A stretch of 64,000 nt of DNA from Parelaphostrongylus tenuis (lineage: Eukaryota; Nematoda; Chromadorea; Rhabditida; Metastrongylidae), in contig JAHQIW010000852.1 of the NCBI GenBank assembly GCA_019055375.1, positions 59,052 through 123,051 on the forward strand, in the 5' to 3' direction. The first letter of the stretch is position 1, and the number at the start of each line of letters is the position of its first letter. Shown here piece after piece: positions 9,735 through 20,719 of this stretch. Position numbers and translations under genes: made by a program. The notes under the pieces were generated by a model. It saw only the letters and a program-made list of their open reading frames with translations, was not told the origin of the DNA and did not search any database.

Positions 9735-10500
9735 ACAAAAAGTCTCGCTCCTAAGAAATGACGAAAACTCCCATGAATCAAATTTTTTTGAAGACTTGTA
9801 ATCCTTCGTTTAATAACAAAAGAATGGTTATAATGTAAACAGATCAAAAAATAAAAAGATTGAAATCTCTTATATGTATGAATAAACACTGTTTTATCTT
9901 TGTTTCAAAAATTCATGATCACTGATGCTTCATCTCTGTAGTACGTCTTTGTGTTACACGAGGCAAAACTTATATTGCATCAATAAAAGCCAAAAACTCT
10001 ATTCTTACTGTCTACTCGTGCTATTGAATTTAGGATCAGTGAACAACTTGCAGTACAGTGTGCGATGAACAGCACTTCTCCTTCTATGTCGGCGATTCTC
10101 ATGCAGCATCTCATCGGATCAGTGTGGGTTAAGATGTGACAGCTTGATGATGTCATGATGAAAAGATTTCTGCCTTAATCTCAACAGGACAGTAAAATCC
10201 AGCAACATTGCTTCGATTTCTTTCCCACGTGGCTTTATTTATGACTAGGCACATAAGAGAAGTTTGTTGCTTGCGACCATCATTCTTCAAGGACGGTAGC
10301 GACTGCAGTGATTACTCAACCGACCAGCTGTGAGAACTATACATCAGGACAAATCCACCTTATTTATCTTCCTTATTGATTGAGCCAGTTCTATGAATTT
10401 ATGATATAGCAAATTCATTCATTCTGTGTTTCGACAAAAACAAAGTTTGTATCGTTTTGATTTTTATATCATTTTGCAATACTTTGTTGCAAATAAAAGA
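9735..10500. other. Locus A intron 1, no feature seen
   Basis: Part of the 2.9-kb intron between exons 1 and 2 of locus A. No coding or repeat feature recognised in this part. Confidence 0.4.
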
Positions 10501-10504
10501 CAAA

Positions 10505-10720
10505 ACTAAATCAAGATATGTCCAGAGATCTCGATAACATCCGGCTACTTCTTGAGTACGAGAGCGATGCCTTGAGTGTGCAATTCGACCGACCGATCAC
10601 TGCTCCGAGCTCCATCAATCCTGTGCTCCACTTCACGAGCATCGTCCCCCTGCGCGCCATTCGTGCATGAATAGCAAACAAATTTGCTTGTAAGACACCT
10701 CCATGTTGAAGCAAGTATAG
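10505..10720 (-). mobile_element. mariner N-terminal fragment
   Basis: Minus strand reads ICLLFMHEWRAGG in one frame and resembles the start of the copies at 85 and 3058. Adjacent plus-strand sequence (10735-10960) resembles the later part of those copies, so the element seems to have been rearranged with one half inverted. Confidence 0.5.
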
Positions 10721-11039
10721 CTAAGTTATATATCAGGTTGTTTACAAGAAAATGGGCAGCTGAACGATACTAAACATTTCCTTTGCAAAACCATATTGAA
10801 ACCAAGACGGCGCAGACTTTTGCACAATCTGTAGACTGGCTCAATGTAGAAGGAAGATACGAGTGATTGATAATCTGAAGTCAAGAGAAAGTCGGCCATA
10901 AAATTGTCAGATCGTTTTATGAATTTTGGCATCAGTACAATTAACACCAAATTTATGAATCACAGGTATTAGATATGCCCCGTTCCAGTGTTGTCAGTTC
11001 CCCATTTTTCTTGCGAACTTTTGGTATACTACTTCCCTA

Positions 11040-11290
11040 TAGTTGCTTCATGGTGGAGCTGTCTGGCGAACAAATTCTCTTGTTACTCATGTACGAATGA
11101 CGGGCAAGGGAATATGCTTGTAGAACGGAGCGCAGGATCAATGGATTTTGGGAGGAGGAAACGGTTACAAAGGATGCTAGGAGATGGATTGCGTTGTTCA
11201 AAGCTGGAGAGATCAGTGTGAAGGATTAGTCGCTGTTAAGCCATCCACAGGAAGATACGGTGATTACCCACCCATGCCTCTTCACTAGAA
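11040..11290 (+). pseudogene. mariner transposase N-terminal fragment
   Basis: Plus strand reads LLLLMYE, then RRWIALFKAGEISVKD and LSHPQED. That is the mariner helix-turn-helix region (RRWF..F..GD.SLED..R.GRP). Stops interrupt it. A further inverted scrap of the same start (CTACTCATGCACGAAAGG on the minus strand) follows at about 11290-11345. This pile-up of fragments sits in locus A intron 1. Confidence 0.65.
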
Positions 11291-11419
11291 AGTCTCCCAC
11301 TCGCCTTTCGTGCATGAGTAGCAAGAGCATTTGTTTCCACAGCACTCCATCTTAGAGCGAGCACAGGCATGTTGTATACTAATATGTTTGCAAGAAAATA
11401 CGTGGCTGAATGATGCTGA

Positions 11420-12660
11420 AATTATGCTATTTTGATTCTTTGTACTTTACATTTGGCGCTTACTGCTCTATTGCCAAAACATATGGAACGACCTAAAGTT
11501 ATAAACCATCTCATTCTATCCTATAGTGAAAGTCGAGGTAAATACAAGCTCCAATGACTACATTACACGATTTAAACAGTAAAATAAAAGTAGCTAAGTA
11601 GAAATTTAGAAATCAACCAGAACAATGGCTTAAATTGTTTGTCTGGCGTTGGTTCGAAAAACGTTATATCGACAAGCTCATGAATTAGGACACGATGTTT
11701 ATATCTTCAGATGGAACATTTAAATGTGGCCTAGTTTTGAAACTAATCTTTGAAAAATAACAAGATCTCACGAGATGCTATTATTCAAACCTTTCAATGA
11801 GAGTATTGAAAGATTTCAACAAATATTTACCCGCAAACTATTGTCAAATTACAAAATATTCTCCACGAAATGTCCAGATCTAAACACTGTTTCAGAAAAA
11901 AGTGTTAAAGCGACAACCTCTTAGTCGATACACTAAGTATTTTCATCCGATCCAGAATGAATGATACCTACTTGTGGTAAGGTTCTGAAGTGTTTGGTCG
12001 TCCTGAGTTTTTAAACACAATTAGCGAGACTAGTATTTGGCATGAAAGAGAACCGAAATCTTCAAGCAGTAGCTGTACATTCACTTCAGTGGGAAAATTT
12101 TGTGAAACAATGAATGTGAGTCAACGAATAAAGCAAGTTTTTGGATCAGTGCATTGTAAAATGCCGGCATGACGAAATGAATGAAAAAGAGTTCTTCACA
12201 TTAAGAGGTCGTCGTTGTCAAGTAATTGTGAACAGGCATAAACTGCATTGTGAGTACTATGGATGATGAAGTAATTGAACATTATCATCTGATTTTTCAC
12301 TACTACTTCGACGAATAGTTAAAATGAATTTTTTTTTAACGGTCATCTCAGACTTGAAAGCGTCGAAAAGATTGCATCTTATTCGGATTGCTGAAAAGAG
12401 CATCTTTCCTCAAAATGTCACTTTTTCGCGAGTCGTAACAACTTTATACAGTGAAGATTTTCACTATTCGACAAATTTAAAATTTCTCTGCACAAATGCT
12501 TAGAGATTTTATGTAAGCGAAAAAGACATCCCGAAGGACAAATACATAGCTGGTCATAAGAAGTTCAATTTTTGCTGTGCAGCTTTACCTTGAGACACTC
12601 TGAGACTCGACGCTAAGATCAATGACTGTAAATAAAATAACCAATTGGCGGAAAACGTGG
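11420..12660. other. Locus A intron 1, remainder
   Basis: No supported coding exon. Short open frames only. Confidence 0.4.
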
Positions 12661-12665
12661 CAAAC

Positions 12666-12839
12666 CTTAGAATCTCCACGTATTCTTCTCGATGCTAAAA
12701 GTATGTACAACAGTGGTGCGTTGAGTACTGCGCAGACAAAGCCCAACAAGCAAAGTGTAAGGTTGATGGAGACCAAGTTAAACATTGCTTGCATCTGCTT
12801 GTCGCTGGCCGGCGTCATACCGTCGGCAGTGTAGTTCAT
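12666..12839 (-). CDS. Locus A exon 1 (start, helix 1)
   Basis: First coding exon of a serpentine-receptor-like gene. ATG at 12839-12837, 58 codons to donor AAG|GTTTGC. It reads MNYTADGMTPASDKQMQAM, carrying an N-glycosylation sequon (NYT) in the outer tail, then helix 1 (about residues 24-49, LTLCLLGFVCAVLNAPLLYI) and a basic first inner loop (SRRIRGDSK). The paralogous exon in locus B (62451-62624) is the same length and starts MNNTVDGMMPASDEVMQAM. An upstream in-frame extension reaches 12881 but crosses a likely acceptor (TTTTCCAG), so a non-coding 5' exon is possible. This start was chosen because both paralogues keep the ATG. Confidence 0.8.
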
Positions 12840-12881
12840 TTCGCCCACAACGCTTGCGAATACTGGAAAATGTATAATCAC

Positions 12882-13900
12882 TTGTTACGTCTTTGTCATT
12901 CCAAATTTTGATAAGAAGACTTTATCGCATTTTTGAGTGATTAGTTCTCGCGATATTTGAAAATTTTTCGGGATTATCTTTCCAAGAATACCGGAACTCG
13001 CCAGACTCATTGTCTATAAGCACTCTACAATTAACTCCTAACGAACGGCCATAGAAATCGATGTGCGCAGAGCGAATTGCGCGATTTTCGTTGTTTGATT
13101 GAGGTTTTTTTCTTCATTCTTGTAATACTTTGATAGCACAAGATTATCTCCCCTCGCTCATATGCTTTTGGTTTAGCTATGCGTGTCTTCTGCAAGGAAA
13201 ACGCTAGCTTACCACGCAGTCGTACTGAACTTGGCACTTAATCAATTGTATTGTATTCTACAAAGGGGATCACAACGAAAATCTTTGGTTTCGCTCTTCC
13301 CTGGTTTTATACAAGACCCAAAGTCATCATAGTGAATGAAAGTTGGGAAACAGCTAGTAATTTATCAAAAATGTTACGCCCAGTGTTTTCGATACCTGTT
13401 CATAGAAAACTCTTACGATAACTAAGTTTATATCAATCATTCGTTTATTTTCATCTATTCACAGCTGAAGTAAGTGAGAAAATGTTTAGTACTTATGGAT
13501 AGTGGAAAAATTTTGAGCGATAAAGGACAGCCGTGTTTGAATAAAAGGCTTAAAACATCGGCATTATGCAAACTACTGTTCAGAAATACGTGTTCCCAGA
13601 GAAGTATTCTCGGTGTTTTTCCCCAATCGCACTCATATTCAAAAAGGTACTTTTTATTCCCTCTTGAGGCTTGGATATTTATTCGACAACTTGAATGTTG
13701 AGAATCTGAAGGGTGTGTTTTGATCTTCAAATGATTTCTACATTATCTTGTAAGGGCTAAGTAAAATTTGCGCTACTCATATGTTAGACGGCGATTAATA
13801 TTTAAGTCGATCTCATTCGCTGAACAAGATCTTCTCACAGAAGTGTTAGCAATCATTCGATAGTTCGAATCTCTGGCTACAACTTCACGTCGTCCTTTTT
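12882..13900. other. Upstream of locus A, no feature recognised
   Basis: No promoter, RNA gene or coding exon could be supported. Overlapping open frames on both strands at 13455-13730 have no motif. Confidence 0.35.
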
Positions 13901-13904
13901 CTAA

Positions 13905-14175
13905 ATCACCTTTTCTTAACGCGGTAACAACCAAAATGAAATTTCGTTTCTCACTCGCATTTTGTCCTCATTTTTACCGCACGTATAAATCGCTGAAAGC
14001 ACAAAATGCATATCAGAGTGTAGACAATTTTCGGCAGCATCAGAGTCTACGTCTTTACCTGAAATTCTTGTCAATGTGGTAAAGAAATTCCCAATTGAAT
14101 AGCAATATTTCAACCGATCGGCCGCTCCGCGAGTTGGCCGGTAAGCAAAGTTGCCAAAAAGGTTCATAGCTGAGT
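13905..14175. repeat. Dispersed repeat shared with 56.2 kb
   Basis: Shares CGTATAAATAGCTGGAAGAGC-like words and the following GCATATCA...GTAGA with 56215-56445, in the same order over about 250 bp. Old interspersed repeat of unknown type. Upstream of the longer TTACAGCG repeat in both places. Confidence 0.45.
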
Positions 14176-14449
14176 GATATATCAAGGGAAGCCACAGCAG
14201 CGACTTGTTAGTAAGATTGTCTCCTCATCTACAACGTAACTCGATAGTGATCCACCGCACTATGCTTTGAAACGGTGGCAACTATTGTTACTCTATTGAA
14301 GATTTTTTCACCGCATCGACAAAAATTCAAATAGAAACATATATTCTGATACTATTGAAAATTCACTTCACGCTGATTTGCTTTTTCGTGCTTTCAGCGA
14401 TTCATGCTCGTGATAAAAATTGAGACGAAAAGTGGTGAGAAACAAAATA

Positions 14450-15185
14450 TTATTCTGGAATCTACATCATTATGAAAGGGTAATTTGAAAAACCGGTGAC
14501 GTCTAGTTGTGGCCAGAGATTTATGTTTTCGAACGATTGCTAACACTCCTATAAAAAATCTTTGTCCAGTGAATGGGATCGGCTTTAAAATATATCGCCG
14601 TTGTACATGCAAATCCAAATTTTCTTCCACACTCAAGCATCTTTTGCTGGATGGAGGTTTTCATTCAGAAATACAATCACCTTTCGATAGCACAGTGCTA
14701 TCGACTGATTATTGAACCACAACTGCGTGATGCCAATGTTGCAATATCCATCCACATAACGGTGGAAGGCATATGCGCCACATGTGAAATGCAATCTCAG
14801 TTTCAGTGTTACAGCGTATTGGAAGGCATTCCTGATAGATCAAAAACACTGTTGACTTTGTCGAGATTTGTGCTATCAAAAAATTGCTAAATTTTCTGAG
14901 GAAATGCTTTCCTAATCGGAAGATGCTTGAGTGTTACATAACATTTTCTTTTCACTGTTACAGCGTAATATAAAGACCCTTTGGAAAAATGAAATAAACC
15001 TTTCAAATTTGCAAGATTCAAGTTATCGAATAACTATCAATATGTCTGAAAGGAGCGGAAATTACCCTCGCTTTTGAATTATGGGTGCTAATAGGGGAAG
15101 TACTGTATTATGCGCAATGATGAATTCATTGGAATTACTCCCACATGGGCCCCTACTAGAAATATTCAGTTATAGAAGATGTTTT
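14450..15185 (+). repeat. TTACAGCGT repeat block, first part
   Basis: Degenerate units of roughly 150-170 bp carry GTTACAGCGTA, then TTGCAAGATTCAAGTTATCGAATAACTATCAA, then GTGT.ACATAACATTTTCTTTT. The same order recurs at 4.2, 15.6-16.1, 28.2, 51.2 and 56.5 kb. A 105-residue open frame inside (14573-14890) is not kept in other copies and is not called a gene. Confidence 0.5.
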
Positions 15186-15204
15186 TTTCAATTTCAAGCT
15201 ATGT

Positions 15205-15262
15205 TCTCACAACAGGCGATATAAGTGCACAATAGGACGAAACAGGCGCCTGTTTACAATTA
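15205..15262 (+). ncRNA. Hammerhead with decayed 5' core
   Basis: The 3' half is intact: GGAC GAAAC, then the stem III palindrome ACAGGCGCCTGT and triplet GTT (cut after 15254). The 5' core is changed: where CTGATGAGTC is expected it reads CGATATAAGTGC. Should be inactive or very slow. Confidence 0.6.
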
Positions 15263-15494
15263 GACCAGTCAACTTAAAACATGTAATATCCTTATCAGAT
15301 TATATCATTTTAAGCGGATCTATAAAAAGCGGTCGATAGAAGAGGTTTAGTTCATCATAATAGCTACGTACTCGACTGGTGGTCACCACAATGTCAGGTA
15401 AGTACATCGCCTTACTTGGGGTGATTTTTTTACTCGGCGTCAATTCCTTTTAGAGTCAATTATTTGACCTCAAGGATTGGCTGAACCGAGAGAG

Positions 15495-15544
15495 GGTGGC
15501 ACTGATGAGTCACAATAGGACGAAACAGGCACCTGTATACCACT
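15495..15544 (+). ncRNA. Intact hammerhead ribozyme
   Basis: Core CTGATGA (15502-15508). Stem II GTC/GAC around a seven-base loop. GAAA at 15522-15525. Stem III ACAGG/CCTGT with a two-base loop, or ACAG/CTGT with four. Cleavage triplet GTA, cut after 15537. Stem I GGTGGCA pairs with TACCACT at six of seven positions (one C-A mismatch). All invariant bases are kept. Stem III is longer here than in the ribozymes at 2417 and 38960, which marks a separate family. Confidence 0.85.
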
Positions 15545-15600
15545 AGACCCGCTAGACCTATCAGCTCAAAACATGTAATATCCTTATCAGATTGAAAGTT

Positions 15601-16085
15601 TGTTTGTTTTTTTTCTTGCGAGGACGTGGTATTATCGCTGAAAAATGAAGGATTTCAAGAAAAGTATTCACTCTTATCAAAAAAACCTTTGTGAAAGGTT
15701 CAACTGTGATATTTATTTTTTTATATAAAGAGAAGATATCTCTGACGTATGAGATTTATCCATAATTACCAATAAACCGCAATGTCGTCCAAGCGGCGGA
15801 TTAACATTTTAAGCGTGAAATGTGATCTCCTTTTAGCTCTTACAGCGTTCTCTGACAATCTTTCAAAAAATCAGTTGCATTGTCAAAATGCTCGAGATTT
15901 GCACTATCTAACAGTCAATGAACTTCAGTGAAGAGCCATACTGAAGCCCTGGCCGAGCGAATGAAGAAAATTGAGTGTGAAACATAATTTTATTTTTGTT
16001 GCTGCAACGTAGTAAGAAGTCTTTTTTCAAAGCTGAACAAACCATTGGAATTGCGGAGATTCAAGCTTTCGAGTGATCATCAAAC
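15601..16085 (+). repeat. TTACAGCGT repeat block, second part
   Basis: Continues the dispersed repeat of 14450-15185: GCTCTTACAGCGTTC, GAGATTTGCACTATCTAA, GGCCGAGCGAATGAAGAAAATTGAGTGTGAAAC, then AGATTCAAGCTTTCGAGTGATCATCAAAC. The hammerhead element at 15.19-15.60 kb appears inserted within this repeat block. Confidence 0.5.
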
Positions 16086-16089
16086 GTTT

Positions 16090-18420
16090 AGGAGAAGACT
16101 TTTATGCAGCGAGAAAGGCCTTTAAACAAAAGTGTACCTCAGCTGGTACAAGATGTCCCTTAGGAGTTAATGGAAAACATCAATGCGGAAAACAACGTAC
16201 CTCTTATTGACCCAGTTAGTGAATAAAGACTACATGTGATAACTTTTGATAACGCCCTGAACAGGGATAGAGCCATTTTATGCAAAAGAAGTGCAATCTC
16301 ATTTCATTTCTCAGTGCGTTTCATATCAACGAAAATTATCGCTAAGCGCAAATGAGGTTAGAGCTACTATTGAAAAAAGTCACTTCGTTACGCCTAAAGA
16401 TTTTCCGATAATTAGAATATACGAAAATATTGCAAATTCGTTAGGATTGTGCAGTTGAGAACATCTAGATATACTGAAGATCAGCTTTATGTCCATAGTG
16501 TCCAAAATCATTAACTTTCAGTAGTATTATACATTAACAACACAACAGAAATACATACGAAAGAGCAACAAATTGTACAGCTTCTCAATTCAGCTGCCTA
16601 TAGTCTTATTGAAGCAGGACCTAATTCGCTCAATCTTCAGGTGTTCCGTAACGTATATGCACAATTGGGAGGGTAGCCAATGGTACAGATACTAGCAATG
16701 AAACCAAGCACTACGCTCAAGTCTGAAATTGAAGCCTCCGTACTCGGCCTTATGTCACTACTCCAACATGGCTATTTAGAGAGTACATCTGCTTTGTCAT
16801 CTGATCAATAAGAGGACATATGAGCAAATGCTTTGTATTGCTAGAAAACACTCAGAGAATACAAATTTTACGTCGGAAAACTTGAAGAAAGACTAGGATT
16901 TTGTGTTTTGAATACTTACCTTGACTTATTTAGAGAAAGTGTAAATAGAGAACCTCGCCTCCGAATTATATCTCTTTCGACTAATTCTCAGTTTTTCTGG
17001 CCCATCATTTCCTACGAAATAAGTATAAGCTAAAAATGTTGTTCTAAAAGGGCAGGCTTGAAGTTCTTTGATAATTACGATAGCAATAACATTCTCAAGC
17101 GTCAACTAATTGTTAACCGGCTGTGCGACGATCTGCCCGCAACATTATTTTGCAGTTGCTAACATAAACTCTGTTACGGTGTACCTAGTCCTTCATAAGG
17201 TATTTGGAGACGAATACATTGAAGTGGCGGGCGGATCGTTCTCCGTCCGTGTAAAAAAAAAACACTTATCTGGGGAGACTTAGAGTCAAACGGAACACAT
17301 TGATGACGGAGAAGATTATGAAATAAGTCAGTATTCCCAAAAATGGTTATCATGTGAATAAAAAAAGATTTCAAAACATTTGAGAGCAGTTTCAAAAACT
17401 GTATACGAGTCACAAAAAGAGATATCTTGTGATATCGTATCGTGCCTCAGTTTGACTTTTCTGATCAGAGTCAAACATTGTCCTACTCCAAGGAAGACTC
17501 TGTACTGCTTGATTCCAGTTGATACTTGGAATGCTCGAGAAGAACACAACGGTGAGTGTTTATAAGTCGGTGTCTATTACGTGAGTGGATTTTGTGAATA
17601 GAGTTTTATTCCTATGCTGATTTCATGAAAGCTTTTGACTGCGCTGATTACGTTACTTCATTTTTGACCTCTAAAGAAGACAAACCACTGGAACGTTGTT
17701 TAGCATTGTCCTGAAGAAATCTTGCTATTACAATTTCGTCTCTGCTTGTCAGGAAAACATTCAATCCTGATTTGTTTGCATTACTTGTGCTGATAGAAAT
17801 TTGTTTATTCAGAGCTGAAGGAAAGTAGAAACTTGTCCTCTGTTGTATAATTTCTTTACGATTTACATTAAGCCTCAGGTGTTGAAAGCACCCTTCCAGA
17901 GCTGAAGTCCTATCAACTATGCTGTCTTAGGAGCTCACGAAGTATGAAATTAGTGCAAAAATGTCTGCCCTTCTCAATCGTCATTTCATTCTGCATAAAT
18001 TTCTCAAGCGCGACTCAACAAAAAAATTTTTAAACGAACTACTTCAATCAAGGTAATTTGTTTATATTTCCGCTTCTAGCCGTGTCTGGTTTTTAAGAAT
18101 TGTGAAAGAAATTGCTATGTTATTAGCATATTTTTTAAGTGTACAAATATGACTTCGACGTCTTTACTTTTGCTGTAATAATGGAAAAAATAAAGAAATG
18201 CCAATTTTTCTTGTCCAAAATTGCGTCAAATACGCTACTCATTTTATACTCTTAATACACGAAGTATTGACTGTGATGGCTTCTACAGGATTTTGAAAAT
18301 GTCGACTCTTGTGTCAAAAAACGCCATTTTTATTGAAGTTGCCAATTTGTAATTTGAATTTGGAAATCTCACTTTTCCAAGCTTTTCCCGTGCTCAACCT
18401 CTATCCACAACATCTCTGCG
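16090..18420. other. Mostly featureless; one coding-like stretch
   Basis: At 16560-16680 the plus strand reads QIVQLLNSAAYSLIEAG and then LNLQVFRNVYAQLGG before a stop, with a continuing open stretch to about 16810. It looks coding-like in composition but I recognise no family and no clear splice borders. The rest shows nothing supported. Confidence 0.25.
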
Positions 18421-18934
18421 CGTTATCGCTTGTAATTTGCCCGAAGTCCTGGATCAGCTCCGTTATAATACCAAACAGGAAAGGTTTTGTCTAGTACAAA
18501 GTAGAGAGGCAACATTACCACCACGTCCTTTTCCACGAACGCCCTTCAAACAACAACAACGTGATAGAGAAATTGACTTGAACTTCCCTACATTTTCGCA
18601 CAAACTTTTCCACGCACTTAATCGCTACCTATAAGACAAATTCAGCTCAAATCTAACTAACAAACAAAAGCATGGTATGAGACAAGTCCGAGAGCTGATA
18701 AACTCAGAAACATCCGGTCATTTATTAGCGATAAGCGTGAGGAATTTGTAGTTATTCCTCGTCAGTGGATGTTGATATAACGTAGATACATCTTCACGAT
18801 GCTCTTCTTTAAAGACCTTCCTCTGAAGAGAAATATAAGTCGCAATGGCGAAAATTAATGAAAAATGGGTCCAAACGGCAAAAGCTGCGTGCTTACAGCA
18901 ATCCTTATCCGTCAACTCACAATTGAATTACCAA

Positions 18935-19635
18935 GTTGCCCCGTCCTCTACACGCTAATCAAAACATGTAAGCTTTCTACTAATGATTTTGGGTCTACCG
19001 ATACCTCTTTGTTCAAAAGTAGACCAATCATTAGCTATTGAGGAGGGCCGACGGATAAGATAACATGTTTCCTTAGTGCCATATTGTCGCAATTATTAAA
19101 GTTCATGCAAATCCATCTCCCAAACACTAATATGTTCCTAGAGCATTTCAAAAATGCGCGTCCAAATCATACGTATGTAATGGAATCTTTCGATGTTACA
19201 ACGCTCTATACAAACGTCTCAAATGACGTCGCAATACAAGCCACTTATGAATTGCTCATAAAAAACATAGAAAGAATAGATATGTCTGGCTTGTCTGTCC
19301 GGCAGCTTATCACACTCTTTAAGTCATGCCTAAGCTATTCGATATTCAGGTGGTCGGGAAAATGTCTTGCTCAAATTAGAGGGTTGCCAATAGGGCAAAG
19401 ACTAGCAACCACCTTAGCTATCGCTTCCATGTCGAAAGTGGAAGCTTTAGTTCTACATCGGCGTCCAATACTCTACTGTCGATATAAAGACGATTTCTTT
19501 ATCATCTGCTCTACGCTAGAGGAGATGGATGAATGTTTCAAAATTTTGATCGGACAGTCAGAGTTTATTAAGTTGACGCGAAAACAAATCAGTGAATTGG
19601 CTTCCCTTCTTGAACGTTCAAGTTCAGCTCAGTGA
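18935..19635 (+). pseudogene. Penelope-like reverse transcriptase, broken
   Basis: RT domain of the element at 18430-20720. It begins LYTLIKTCKLS and RPIISY, then has a stop where a Cys is usual before GGPTDKI, and continues open for 183 codons: ESFDVTTLYTNVS, the IFRWSGK block, RGLPIGQRLA, and the catalytic box YKDD (19483-19494), where the family usually has YIDD. Both catalytic Asp residues remain. A frameshift follows the thumb region (near 19600). It would copy element RNA if whole; this copy cannot. Confidence 0.8.
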
Positions 19636-19899
19636 AAGTGACTACATTACAAAATGGCATCGCAAGACTAGTAACAAATACATCTTGGTGCATTACATTT
19701 TTCTCATCCCTCACATACTAAAAAAGCGCTTTCTGAAATATGCATCGAATAGCTTCAATTGATTGTACGGGAGACGGCAAAAGAAGGAAATCACTAAACT
19801 TAGCGCGGCAAATAGCCATTTCTAATGGGTACAAAGCAAAAAAATAGCTAGCAATAAACCGAAAAGGAGCGAAAAGCCTCGCAATGGGAACCAACAGGG

Positions 19900-20450
19900 C
19901 GCCACACCTAAACAATAAGGTATCTTCTATACTACCTTCCATAACAGATGAAGTAAGTACCGCTACTGGAAAGTGTGTGGAAAACACTGGTCTAGAAGAA
20001 TCGGTAGGAATTGTGAAAATTCCTCCTAAAACATTGCGTCGTCAATTAATCGAAACCGCTTGTATGACCGTCTATGTAATGCAAACGACTGCATTATTTG
20101 TTCCAACGGTAGAGACGGCGACTGCATGAGCGTAGATACAATATACCCTATCTCTTGTAAGACATGTCGTGACGAATACATTGGCGAAACAGGCAGACCG
20201 CTTCACATCCCTTCAGAAGAACACCAGACGGAAAAGCAAAGAAAGTCCCAAGCAAACCTCTAGGTACACATAGGATACAAAGGCACAACGATGACGACTT
20301 TGAGGTATTAGTTAAGATCCTAGGGAAAGAATCGAAAACATCGGCGCGAAAGACCTTTGAAGATTTCGGATATATTCCAGAAACTCGCAAATGAACAAAA
20401 AGGGAGACTTCCTCAACATAACCAACCACATAGCGCCTTATCTCAGATTG
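19900..20450 (+). pseudogene. Penelope-like GIY-YIG endonuclease, broken
   Basis: C-terminal nuclease of the same element. It contains TLRRQLIET, a Cys pair (CIICSNGRDGDC), TIYPISCKTC, and YIGETGRPL (about 20178-20205). GIY is TIY here and YIG is kept, but the Arg normally found after RPL.IR is lost (PLHIPSEEH). A frame shift leads to DDFEVLVKILGKE and TSARKTFEDF, then NKKGDFLNIT. Known role in the family: nicking of target DNA. Confidence 0.78.
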
Positions 20451-20665
20451 ATTTTCTAGCCTAAGTATCAGCTACACCTATCGCTAATTTGACCTAGTGA
20501 CATGCGGGTTCATGCGTCACCCTGCTCTAACAACATGGGTAGTTCCTAGACTAAAATGCACGGTGAGTGGTTTTCCCTGATTCGATTATCCCTTATTAAT
20601 GCCTTCAACTTTCAATTTTCCTCAATACATAGTCATGTAGATAACGTTACAATGAATATTACGTT

Positions 20666-20700
20666 CAGGCTTTGAAGAAGACGTATTTGCCGAAACATAA
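20666..20700 (+). ncRNA. Hammerhead-like motif at Penelope 3' end
   Basis: AGGC - TTTGAAGA - AGACGTATTTGCC - GAAAC follows the Penelope-like coding region. It fits the pattern CUGAAGA-(A)GGC...GCC-GAAAC-NU-C-AGCC seen at four other Penelope ends in this window, but here the stem I partner is lost. Hammerheads with nearly absent stem III are known from Penelope-like elements. There is one extra A between core and stem II, so activity is uncertain. Confidence 0.55.
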
Positions 20701-20719
20701 TTATTGGTCGGTTCTTACT

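Larger units (their letters stand above)
15190..15600 (+). mobile_element. Tandem-dimer hammerhead element (retrozyme-like)
   Basis: Two hammerhead 3' halves with the identical word CACAATAGGACGAAACAGGC (second copy differs by one base after it) start at 15228 and 15511, exactly 283 bp apart. The shared body after each begins AAAACATGTAATATCCTTATCAGATT. Predicted cleavage after 15254 and after 15537 would release a 283-nt RNA. This tandem layout with a ribozyme at each junction, and this monomer size, match animal retrozymes, small non-autonomous elements that make circular RNA. A decayed relative lies at 1885-1625 on the minus strand. Confidence 0.75.

Noticed and set aside
12622..12834. 70-residue plus-strand open frame
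   Set aside because: Antisense shadow of locus A exon 1.
14573..14890. 105-residue open frame
   Set aside because: Lies in a dispersed repeat whose other copies do not keep the frame.
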